This document shows positions 14,001 through 25,800 of a stretch of DNA of 64,000 bases, one piece after another. The DNA is from Physcomitrium patens (Eukaryota; Streptophyta; Bryopsida; Funariales; Funariaceae), in assembly GCF_000002425.4 (NCBI RefSeq), contig NC_037259.1:2395950-2459949 (forward strand), given 5' to 3'. How positions within the stretch are numbered: position 1 is the stretch's first letter; each line of letters opens with the position of its first letter. The notes under the pieces are model-generated. The model ran no database searches, was not told the origin of the DNA, and saw only the letters and a list, made by a program, of their open reading frames with translations. Both the position numbers and the translations under genes were made by a program.

Positions 14001-15876
14001 AGGTCAAGTTGAGCTTGGGTACGTTTCTCGATTTCAAGCTTAGTTGCTGGACATGTATCTATCTTTCAAGGACCATCTTTTGTTGTTACATGAAGATACT
14101 CAATCTAGTAGGGGCAAGTTAGTTCCTTCCATTCGCCTGTTCCGAGAATTTTGTGATCTGTTTTTGTGGAAAATGTTCTTAGTGGCGCGTCCATGTGTTC
14201 TACTGCAATGTTTTCACACTTCTTTGCATGTTGTCGAGGTGTAAGTTAGCGATCTTTGTACGTGCTCAGGATATGTAGCACTCCAGTGAAAGAATTCCAG
14301 GGCGGTGAACGCAAAGAAAGGAAATTACCGCTCGAAAGAGATAAGGAGACTGTGGGTTGGATAAAGTTTGCAGTCACCGTGGAACATCGTGGCGGTTCTG
14401 AGAGTCATGAGGAACCACGTACAACTTTTGAATTTCAGGTACTTAACAAATTTGTGGCTGGAGGATCTCTTTCTTTTTCCTTTTTTTTTTTTTTTTTTTT
14501 TTTTTCTTGATGTAGTTGGTACTCTACTATTGATTTTCCTAGCCAGTCCTTTTCCGCGCGTAGCAATGGAGTAATTCTGTTTCTGCGTATAGCAGACTCA
14601 AACTCAGGACATAGCAAGCATCACACCACCTGATTCTGCCGCCACCACGAGAAGTCAAGCACTTGGGGTCAAGGCCAATCCACTAACACATACAGGAAAT
14701 AGTTCCACCGAGGTTGAAACTGGAAGTCTCGCACATGTTACCTCCGAACCAAGTGAGCCTGATGGTGGCAGCACTGAAATTATTAAAATTCATAACATTC
14801 CTGATGGCGCCGTCTCAATCCAATTTCCTGAAAAAGAGAAATCTTTATATTTCTCCCTCGATCCTCCGAGGACTAGAACACGGAAGCCCAAGTCAAAATC
14901 TAAGGGTGCACCCAGCAGCAACGAACCCCATGCAATGTCGGATTCTAAAGTGAAGCAATCGATGAAGCGCCTTCTGAGAAAGGCGCGTAACATCAGCAAG
15001 GTTTCTTCCCACGACAAGTCTCCACCGGACAGAGAAATGATACAGGGTGAGCATTCTGGATACTCCAGCAGCTTAGACTGTTCCTCAGAGCTAAAGGTGT
15101 ATCATGGCTCTTTGAAAGTGAACTTGCAGCTGTCTCCTGACATGGCATCTCTAGAGCCTCGTGAGACTGAGCTTCCTTGTGAGCCTCTGAATCTGGATTC
15201 AAGCACCAAGCTGGAAACCGTCCATAGCGTCCAGGATCCAGATAATTTTTTGCTGAAGACACCTGACCTGGCTCATACGAGACGCAACAATTTTCATGAG
15301 AAGATCAATGAGGGCTGCACTGGAGCCCCACAATCCGAGATCAAAGGCCCGCAATTATCCCTCGTGGGGGGAGCGGTAGGGAAGTCGAGTATCTCGAACG
15401 AACTGAACGAGGCAACACTTAGTAGCACCCCGATATTGCAATCTCATATGCCTGAGAAGCAGAACTCCAAGAATAGAACATGGTTGACCAAGTTTAATCT
15501 CCCCAAACGGCGGAAGAACCCAAGGAAAAGTAAGGGTGGCAAGGTGGATTACGTCTCAGCGTACAGCTTCGAACGGGACCCGGGTTCTTTACCATTATCT
15601 GAAACTGACACTTCCGCCACTCAATCCTTTAGGGAAGAAGGTTCAAAGAAAGATTTCAAGACGTTGTCTCGCCAAGGGCAACCAATTGCCACCGATGGGT
15701 CACCTGAAAATCATCGCAGCATCCTTGCCTCCAGTGGGGGTGCCAGTGGCAGCCAGTCCTGCAGAGTAGAGCCCAGCAATGCCAAGAAGATTACTGGAAC
15801 ACAGTCAATGTCAATGCGGTTTGACTCCTTGAACACCATTCACGAGAGGCACGACCGTCTGGACCGCACAGCATGA
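11048..15876 (+). CDS. NTMC2T6: SMP- and C2-domain membrane-contact-site protein (NTMC2T6 type), with apparent frameshift
   Basis: Twelve coding exons: 11048-11212, 11496-11570, 11733-11876, 12086-12181, 12334-12450, 12665-12808, 13050-13134, 13332-13404, 13529-13624, 13832-14018, 14270-14438, 14596-15876. The product is about 876 residues. A membrane anchor lies at about 27-53, followed by a basic linker (FEERKRSN). The lipid-binding SMP domain (about 85-295) includes LRWVNESLKVMWP, APWFLDRYKP and PYMLVIDMEKLVS. One C2 domain follows (about 300-410), with GLPDP and TINPVW. The tail from about 450 is long, basic and Ser-rich, with no recognised domain. SMP proteins tether the ER to other membranes and carry lipids. 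All junctions keep phase except exon 7. Its 85 nt are one too many, and all three frames contain a stop; dropping one G from the run at 13065-13069 restores the expected frame. Family assignment is firm; whether this copy is functional is open. Confidence 0.87.
14482..14506 (+). repeat. poly-T tract in NTMC2T6 intron 11
   Basis: A long T run lies in the last intron, upstream of the acceptor at 14595. It is too far away to be the polypyrimidine tract itself. It is prone to length variation and assembly error. Confidence 0.8.
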
Positions 15877-16079
15877 AGTCTAAGATGTCTGACATGCCTT
15901 CGTATCATAGATTATCCAGGCTTGAGCTGTACAATACTGTTCATCATTATTATGCCAGGCTTGCCAAAATCAACTCAAGAAAAGAATGAGGTCAGATAAA
16001 AACCATCAAACATTTGAGAGGAGTGGTGGCACACTCCCTTCAGGTCAGTGGTAGCATCATACCACTCTTGAATTAGCTA
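15877..16079 (+). other. NTMC2T6 3' flank, probable 3' UTR
   Basis: About 200 bp between the NTMC2T6 stop codon and the first recognisable LINE sequence. It is non-coding and of intermediate composition. No single strong poly-A signal stands out. Confidence 0.5.
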
Positions 16080-18450
16080 TTGTGTCAAGCTTCTTCACTT
16101 GTAACTATTGTACAGTTGAGCTATATTTGGGACCCCCATGGTGATGCTTTGGTAAGCGTCAAAATCAATGGTGCAATGTCACAACCTTTCCAAATTAAAC
16201 AAGAGGTGATGCAAGGGTGCCCACATGCCTCCTACCTCTTCATCATTATTGTGGAGGTTTTAAATATTACAATCAAAACTGAAGTGGCAATTGGTATTGT
16301 GCAAGTCATCAAGCTCCCAATATGCTTTGGGGCAGCAAATTGTAGCACAATATGCAAATGATATTTTATTAACTCTGCTAGGAGAGAAAGCCATAGTATG
16401 CTATATGATATATGTCTTAGACATATTTTGTGTTGCATCTATACTTGTACTTAACTAAAGTAAGTCTAGAAGATACAAGAAGGCTAGTAATGGCTCACCT
16501 AAAGCATAGTGTACAAAGCATTTGGAAATGACATGGGTAGAAGAGAGCTAGGTAGATAAACTTTTGAGTGCCTTTTATGGCACTTCTCTAGCCACGGTAG
16601 ATAACACTTTTTTATAACAATATATCAATAAAAATTTAATTCATTAGTATACAACATAAATTAACTCTATAGGATGAAGCATGGTTGTTAATATTATATT
16701 ATTTTCAACCATATTCTCTTTCTCTCAATCTAAGGTAGAACCAAAAGATACATAGTAAAAGTAAATAAATATTTTTGGAACTACTTGGCAAGAGGATGGA
16801 CTCAACAATCTTATACTAAGGTGAGTTAGGTATAGTATTGTCAACAAAGGTACAACAATGGTCTTAATTTGGTAGACCTTGCAGATGCAGTGCTAGCTCA
16901 AATGACTAAATGGCCTATTAATGCTATGGAGTTAGGTTACTCTTATTTATAAATGCTTTTGTAATATCAGCTACAAAATTTTTAACCATACAAAGATAAC
17001 TGCTGGAGACTTAGTTTAGAATTTTTTATATAATAAAGTCATTAAAGATGACAAGGCTCAAAGTTATGGAATATAATGCTATTTGCATAGAAAGCTCTTC
17101 TACCATAGTTAACTTTTATCTCTCCAATGTGCTTTGAGGAGCTACTGAATTACTACGTATGATTTTGCCCACTAGTTGTCCTCATTGGTCTTGGATTCTC
17201 AAAAGCTTGTGCTGTAATATTCCATCACAGTGAAGTACAAAAGTATTAAGATATATAGATTGACAATCATTTTTTTTTCATTCAAAGAAATGCAAGCACA
17301 ATTTGGCCTTGCAACCAACTACAATGATGCATGAAATGGAACATTAAACATTTTTTCAACAATTGTGGAGATTATTGATTTGGATAACAATCTTCTTTAC
17401 ATTCCTTGGTGAGTAGATGGGGCTATATCATACATATAACAACAAGATTCTTCTCATGATGTATAAGTCCACTACAACATTTTAGTAGTGTGTGGAGTAG
17501 ATGCAATCTTATATACTTCTACAAAATATGACCTATAAGGTCATGACCACATTGTCTACTCTCACAATAGTACAAAAAAAAGTCCAAGTAGCGCTCGGCT
17601 GCTATATTGCCTAAAAGAGGGACATGGCATCTAATGTAGTAGGAATATGTAGATAAGTGTAGATAATAGAAGTCAAGCAAGGACTAAAAAAATTAAGCAC
17701 ATTTTTTTTTTTATAGAAAGATTTATTACCTTGAATGAGATCTTGGTTGCTATAAGTAGAGAAGGTTGCTTTGAATAACAATCGTATACTTGAAACAAAT
17801 AAAATCACACTGTTTATGGAATATTTAGCTAAGTTTAGATAATTGTTTTTATATCATCAACATAAGATCTTATCCATTGTTAAATATAAGTGGGCAAAAA
17901 ATCTATCTTCTACATATAAATTACATTGGTATAATATTTAAAACAAAGAAAGGATAAAGAAAGAAATTCATATGTTGTAGCTATTTTGATATAGGATAGT
18001 TGCAATAAATACATGAAGATAGAGAATTAGTGCCAAGGTTGATTGATATTGATCCATATGCATAAATGGTACTTGAAAAATAACTTTCTATCAATTTTAG
18101 GAATATTCATCCATGAGGCAAGTTTACGCATGGGAAGTAACAACATACAATTATTAAGTCATCTTCTTAGTGATTTGATCTCATAAGGTTCTTAGTTTGA
18201 TATGGAATTACATACACCTTCTGCAGCAGGTAGAATATTGGTATACTAAGACACAACCTTCTTTCTTAGTTCAAAATGAGATATTTTTGCTTATTGGATG
18301 CCTTCATAATTCAATGGTTATTGCTCAAAGGAACCATCACTTGGTGCCTTTTGGTGGAAAGAAATGACACAACTTTTTATAAGGTCTACTAGACTATATT
18401 CAATTTCATAAAAAATATTAGTTGAATATGATTGATTATGGTTAGTTATC
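16080..18450 (+). mobile_element. decayed, 5'-truncated LINE (non-LTR retrotransposon)
   Basis: An open stretch at 16080-16361 reads as the palm of a LINE reverse transcriptase, with QPFQIKQEVMQGCPHASYLF (usual form: GVRQGCPLSPYLF). After a frameshift near 16330 the catalytic box continues as QYANDILL, where intact enzymes have a YADD box. Further downstream, in shifting frames, come LINE C-terminal segments such as NNGLNLVDLADAVLAQMTKW (about 16855-16905) and GLKKLSTFFF near 17680. Fainter similarity continues to roughly 18450. The N-terminal ORF and endonuclease are absent, so the copy is truncated at the 5' end. It carries many stops and frameshifts and is inactive. Confidence 0.75.
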
Positions 18451-18703
18451 ATGGATTAAGATCTAAACATGTTGACAGAAACAACAAATAGGATTAGCAA
18501 AGTATATTGAAAATTTTAAAAAAAATTGGTGCATTAATGAGATCTTTGTGTTATGGTAAATCAATCATTTTAATTAAAAGTGACCAAACCTTAATCCTAG
18601 TCTCAAGAAATTGATATAGGTTGTATTATTTTACTCTTTTTAGACCTCATTGAGGCACTTGTAATTTAACCTTTATTTGTAAAAGAATTTCATTTGTTTG
18701 TTT

Positions 18704-18738
<35 letters not shown>

Positions 18739-19770
18739 TTAATATTGTAATGACTTATCCATTACCATCTTATGCCAACTGCTCTCAAAAGACATCTAGT
18801 TATCCTAATAAAGCTTGACTATCAATACTATTTGACTTAATCAAATATGCTAACATATGTAGACTCCAGCTACAAAGAGATAGAAGGAAATATGTTATTT
18901 GGTTTCATTATGGAAGTTTGTATTTTTTTCACAAGCATATGGTGAATTTTTACATAAATTCATTTTTTAAGCAAAAAATAATATGAAATAAAATCTATGT
19001 AGCTTATTTTTTTAACAATATATATATATATATTCATCTTTTTACTTTCTATAACATGAATAAGAAAGAATCCTTAGAAATTTATTTTAATATATTTTAA
19101 TATTTAAAAATAAATTAAAAATATCTAAGATCATTGACTATTCTTGAAAAATATCATGTCATTTGCTTCTTTTTTTTTAAAAAAAAAACAAAATGCTTCA
19201 TCCAAATCAGGTGCCAATTTTTTTAAATGCACACTTAGAATAGATTATATTCATGTTAGCATATCTAATATTTATAATTTAGTTAATATTTATACTATAT
19301 ATTTTATGTTAATTTTATTTTTAAAAAATTTAAGATTAATAAAAATATTATGAAGGAGTTACTTAGGTATTATTTTAAAAAAAAGTTTTAATCTATTTTG
19401 TATGAATAGTGTATTTTTAAAAATAAAATTTCATTTATGGTTTAAAAAAATAGATTTGATCTTCATAAATTTTTATTTTAAAAACCTATATTTTTTGAAA
19501 ATTAAATATTTATTCTTTTTATTAATTTTAAAAAATATACTTAACAAAGACTCTTTTGACATATCTATTATATAATTAGGTGTATCTTAAAAAAAAAAAA
19601 TTTAAAAAATATCTTAAGATTAAAAGTCCTATATTAAACTTTTAGAAATATTTCCAATGTCCTATGTTATAACTTTTAACTTTCAAGACCTATTAACTAT
19701 CATTAAAGAGAAAAAACATTAAAATATGTAGCTAACATAATTCATTGCATCTTAAACTTTCTCAACATAT
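18451..19770. other. AT-rich spacer
   Basis: AT-rich DNA with a TA tract at about 18705-18738. Small frames are present but none resembles a protein family. Part of it may be the far 3' end of the LINE or internal sequence of the retroelement whose LTR follows. Confidence 0.5.
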
Positions 19771-19813
19771 AATCATTATTCCTTGTAGAACTTGTCCCTA
19801 GAAGGAAGGATAA

Positions 19814-20387
19814 TATCATAGACATCTATATTGGCATTAGTAATTGGGAGAATAAGAAGAGTTATGTAGAAGTAAAAGTGAGTAAATTTGATAATATCTT
19901 GTAGAGAATATTCTTCAATGCTTTGTAGATGCGGATTTGACTTTATTAGTATTTGTATGTGATTAATAGGTTGAAACTTGGCCAAAAAATTAGCCCTTTA
20001 TTGCACATGTTGACCACTTAGTTTATAATTTAGCCACATATTACACATATTGGCTATGTATAGTTTAAGTTGGCTATTTAATGTACATACGAAAAACTTG
20101 CTTTGCAAGTTAGACATATTTTCTATAAGTTGGACAAGTGTTAGATGATCTTTAGAACATTGTTATGTTGCTTTTTAGTTAGATAGTATATATAGAAGCA
20201 AGAGTGAAGTCTTTTTCATTCTTATCAACGTCTTTCTTATGCTCTAATCTTTAATTTTTTTTGTATATAGTAATAATTATTCTAATTTCTATCTTTTATC
20301 TATTTTTGATTTATCTACTTTCTCTTTTTGAATGTCACAAGAGTGTATTTCTTTTTAAGATTTTTTTTATTATTCATGTCCTTAACA
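19814..20387 (+). mobile_element. orphan 3' LTR of a chromovirus-type Ty3/gypsy element
   Basis: About 570 bp matching the LTRs at 32095, 36272, 36442 and 62546. It starts with a TGTCACA-like end (here TATCATA) and ends in TCCTTAACA. Shared internal words include AACTTGGCCAA and the promoter-like TAGTATATATAGAAGCAAGAG near 20184. About 40 bp before it lies the GAACTTGT..CTAGAAGGAAGG segment that precedes the 3' LTRs of the other copies (polypurine tract). So it is a 3' LTR with a remnant of its internal region, not a clean solo LTR. No coding part is recognisable upstream. Confidence 0.75.
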
Positions 20388-21133
20388 AAACTTCAATGAA
20401 GATTTTAAAACATATTTTAAGTAAAATTATATTAGCCAAATATTTATTTTAAAATATTTAAAATTAAAATTAAAAATATTATAATACAAAAAAATTATGA
20501 AATTAATTTTTGGATTTTTTAAAAGTTATATTTATAAATAAATAATTTTTATTCATTTATTTATTTATTTAAATATCCTTTTATTTTTAATTATATTATT
20601 TTATATTAATTAATTGCTATTAGTTTTTTAATTTAATTTTTTGAATTTAAAAATATAATTAAAATAAAATATAATTTATTGATTATATAGATTTAAATAC
20701 TTATTTATTTCTAATTAATATTATTTATTGCAAAAACAAAACTTATTATCAAAGGTTATTAATCATCAAATTAGTTTTTAGAAATTTAATTAATTAATTT
20801 TGGCTTACTATTTAGTTAATTAATAAATTTTTAATAGAAAAATATTAATAAATTAGTATTTGGAGAAAAAATATGTATATATAAAAAAGAACTGTATAGT
20901 TTGTAAGAAGATCATCAATTGAACAAATCAATTTTTAACTCATTCTATCATCTTCTCTTTTTTTTCTCCTATTATTTTTATTTTATTTTATTTTTTCTCA
21001 ATTCTTTAACTTAGATAGAGAAGCTATATGTCCTTTAAGTTACTATTTCTCTCTTGGATCTACAAAATTTAATACATATTAATGCCTACAAGTTTCTACA
21101 AGAGCTACAACAAATTCGAATTGTGGAAGTGAC

Positions 21134-21173
<40 letters not shown>

Positions 21174-21475
21174 TAGAAGCCTTGGTTTATTTTGAGTTTA
21201 AATATTGAATTGCAACAAAATGGTTTCAAAAAATTAAATAAAATCAACCTTTAGTAGAATTGCAATAAATAAAAAGTGTTTTTAATACAATATTCAAAAA
21301 CTTATTTATAATAATTTAGATTTATGTGATAAAGAAAATAGAAATTTATATAAAATATTAATTATATTTTATGTATATTAATATAAGATATATAATTTTT
21401 GGATTATTAAAAAAATTATTTGTAGGTTATTTTAATCATTTGATAAAATGCTATGCAAGTAATGTAGGCTTTAAT

Positions 21476-21527
<52 letters not shown>

Positions 21528-22883
21528 ACACCTAAAATTTTAGATAATAATAAAACCATATGTATATTGTTATAGTAATAGAAAGTATTTAAAATATTAT
21601 AATCTTAAAATCTTACTATATATATGTATATTTGCATGTATGTATATGTGAGTTTATATATTTTAGGTGCAATAAAATTTAGGTTTTGTATGTAGTAATT
21701 ATAAATGATATATGATATTGTAGTCTTAAAGTATGTTCCATGAAAACTTAAAGTGTATAGAAGCTATAAGATAATAATATAGATTAAACTTTAAGATTTT
21801 AAGTTATGAAAACCATGATTTAAGGATTGATTGTGTTTCATAGCAAAATCTTCTAGAGATAATTGCACCATGAAAAATATTAAAATCATTGAATGAAGCT
21901 TTGGAATTATTCTAAAATTTAAAGAACAAGGTAAGACCACCTTGAAATAGAATCAAATTATATAACAAAATAATGCTATCTTAAAACTTTAAATGTAAAT
22001 TAATTATATATCTAATATTAATTAAAATCTATAGAAAAAGTAAGAAATAAAGTATTTTAATATTATAAATAAAATTGATAAAATTGGGATATTTTTAAAA
22101 TATTAATTTTACACATGTATGATGTATTTCGGATCAGTAATAAACAACACATGCTAAGGTTTAATAATATTGTTGAAAAAGATTGTTACAATCATGGATA
22201 TAACCATTAGTTTGATTGCATAGATACAATCATTAGTTTGATTACATTGATCAAAAAAATGAAAACCTTGATACAAAAAGGATTTTATTCCAAGATTAAA
22301 TATATTAAGATATTCTACTAAAAGTTATTATTTAAAAAAAAAAAAAAAAAAAAAAAAATCTGTAAAAAAATTGAAATAAAGTATTCTTTAGATATCAACA
22401 TAATACCACCACCTTGACCTGGCATAGGTTTAGCCATTTCAGTGGTGTTAATTTTCAGTAAGTTTTGTTCTAACAAGCTCTTCAACATCTATGACAAAAT
22501 GAAAGGTCCTTCCTTCATACCGTTGGTAGAACTGAAGACTACGATGGAAGGGTGATTCATTTGGATAAATTACACATGACTTACTGAAGGGATAGGAAAC
22601 CATTGATGTACCATACTTAAATTTGAATTGAAGTAGAGCACGACAATGCAGTAGTTTATGTTACAATCAATCAATCAATACCAGATTATAAGTAATCCAC
22701 GCAATAGATCATCAAGGATTTTCCAATAAACTCAAACCTGTTTTGTTAATGATTATCAGTCATCATCTACAGTCTATGAAGTTCCAGCTTTCTCATGTTA
22801 TTTAAGGTCGCTAGTGAGCTTCCATGGTTAGATGTAGATACAATGCGGTCAAAATAGAATGTTTCCCTACGAGAGACAGAAAT
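20388..22883. other. AT-rich spacer, then UBP 3' flank
   Basis: Extremely AT-rich to about 22380, with TA tracts at 21138-21169 and 21480-21523 and a 25-base A run at 22334-22358. From about 22390 composition becomes gene-like; this is the probable 3' UTR of the minus-strand UBP gene. No other gene was seen. Confidence 0.6.
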
Positions 22884-25800
22884 CTAATACCACCTATAAT
22901 GGTAGGGAGTATCAAAAGGATCCGTAATAGGGGAGGCCCAAGAAGGCATACGCACGGACATGTACTGAGGTTGAGGATGCGATGCTAACACAGTACGCAC
23001 GTACTCATCCTGTGCAACGAAACTCAATTGATCAAGAGTATCATCCTCAAAATCCACGGACCGTGATCTCGACCTGCAAAGAAAACAAGAGAATGAAGTT
23101 CAGAACGAGGGGACTGGACATAACGGAGCAGCAGGAGTACCAAGTTTCATTGTCAGCACAATACAACAGATTTATTACTTCTTTATTGGATCATAAACCA
23201 TACACACCTCTAATATGGCAGTGGTGGACACTACAACCTAATCACTGCAAAGCAAGTACTCAACAGAAAATGTCCATAGACTGTTCAAAAAGTGACTTTT
23301 TTAAAATTCACGGTACCTCTTGTAAAGAAGTATGTAAGCTTCCTGAGACGTTACCCAGTCTACACCAACTTCCGTCACCTGTTCCAACCAATACTGACAA
23401 TTAGAGATAATAGTTGCAGAAAAGAAATACATCTGAACCAGAAAAGTGACACCATTGATTTCTAGCTTGTCGACACTTTCTTGTGTTAGCCGCGTTCCAG
23501 CAACTAGAAAAGTGACGAAATTTTTTGGGTTTACGTAAATATGCAGAACGTAGTAATAAAATTGCCTCTCCTGCAACACCTCACTCGCAGTACATTCACG
23601 AAGTGCAAAGCACTAAAGCATAGCTGAATACCTTGGCATCATCAGCTCGATACCAATATCCATTGGGATTCTTCACTAGGCAGAAGTAATGCCCATTATG
23701 TGCAGCGTTCGATACACTCGCATGGACAACAACAGCATAAAGATTGTAGACAGGAGTGAGGCCTCTATTCCCACTCATATACGGGCCCATGTCCAGAACT
23801 TCAGGAAATGCGACGTAGTTCGTCAACTTCCCATATCTACCACCCTGTAAGGACTCATAGCAAACACTCCCGGTTAATTTGTGCGTCACATTCCTCTTCA
23901 TGCAAGAACATCAAACCACCAGTAAATCTAAAGTCAGGTTGAAGGTACATCGGTATCTAGTATGCGAACATAACTGAATATTGGACCAGCAAGAACAGAG
24001 ACAGATGTATTCAACAATTTTAACTGCAACGTATAATTGTCAGCAAGAAATAAGAAACTGATGGACATACCTTGAATCGCTTAAGGGTAACAACGAGGAT
24101 GTTAGGGGCTTCATGCACAGTTAATTGCTTGTAGGCGTCCACATATGCATCACAACTGTTTTGTTTTCACACATCAGAAGTAAATTCCAATCTGAACTTG
24201 TGAAACTTGTCCACGTGCTTCAACCTCAAAGTACCGAAAATACATCACGTAATCAAACATGTGACGTGCGTCTATTGTATCTTACCAAACTCGTTTCATC
24301 AGCGTTTAGAACCTCATAGTGCACCCACATTAAAGGATTTAAAGTTGGTTCATTCTAAAACAGGGAATTCATGGAAGGTAAGATAATCCTTTCTAGAAGG
24401 GCTCCATTTCAGGATAAATCATCCGAAAACATTGCATGGATTCTATATCACTTCCTCGATCACAAAATATTCAGGTATTAAGTACAGGACGAACCGGTTA
24501 CACTTGTACTTGTTCTCGCCATCTAATATCTCAGGAGCTGTAAATACTCCAAGAGCGTCTTCAAGTGATCTGACATTTCCCGGGATCTCCACGGCAAGAT
24601 CCATCATGACTTCGTACCTATTAGATTGAAGATGGCACTGATTGCACTTTACCTGCAAGCGAGTCCAATAGCGCATAATAGAGTCAAAATCCTCATTGGT
24701 CATTCAAATTGATCCACTAATGCAATAAACGTTGCAATCCTGCTGAGGAGAAAAATTTAGAATCAGAAAAGCTTCAAAAAAGTGTGTCACAAATTCCATA
24801 TATCTCATGTAAAGTAATAGAGCACACCCTGGTATAATTTCTAAAGAAGATTAAATTTTAGGCTTTGAACTACTTGGTGACAACTATACGAGCTTCAGCA
24901 TCTTTACTTTTCGCTTTCTCAGGTAAAGCCTAGAGCTTGATAGACACATAGTTTCCAAATAGAGGAATGAGGGAAATGAAGTAGGATTTCAGATTTTGGA
25001 TGTAGAAGAAATAAAGTCATATTTGATTGAATCTAACATTTCCTTAATAGCTTCATGACTGATATTCAACTGAGATAAGTCAGCACTTCATCCTGCAGCC
25101 TTAAGGTCCAACTTCAACACTCACTTGCAAATAATAAAACCACAACCTTCTGGTTCTCAGGTTATAATTCTCGCGATCATAGAACCTTATAGTCCTCTAC
25201 CTGTGATTGCAAAAGCCCACCAAATATATGGTGGGTAAAGGTAGTCTGCTGAGTACAAGAATCTACACCCTTCTCTCCACCAGCTTCATCAAGGCAGATA
25301 GATTGCATCAGGTGAATCGCAGAGCTATCACAGCCACATCACCTCATCAAATGGTGGCCAGTATTAATATTTTAAAACCGACTTAGAAGCTTTTAAAAAC
25401 ATGCTAGTCACATAACAAAGTGAAATAAACCTTTTTCTTGTAATCCAGAACTACATGCTCAAAAAAAATAACAAAATGCAGTCTGTCTGATCTTGTTGAG
25501 GAATAAAACAAAGAATTCTCAGAACTGCTTCATGAAAGAATACTAAGAAACAAATCCATTGTCAATTTCAAACAACAAAAAGGCGATATAAACAAATCTA
25601 ACCTCATAAACTCATGAGCGTCTTCTTGGTTGCCGTAATTAAGACCTCTAGCAATACTCCTAAGATGTGAAAGTATTCCAGATGGGGAAAACGGTATGCG
25701 CTGCTTCACTTTAACAGCATGTTCTTGCAGAGCACATATAAAACACCAATCCGTTTTCTTGCCTGCATAGAATGATAAGAATGTCAATTCACAACAATGT

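Noticed and set aside
22982-23404. Plus-strand frame of 140 codons
   Set aside because: It lies across the last exons of the UBP gene on the opposite strand. The minus-strand exons are clearly conserved, this frame is not.
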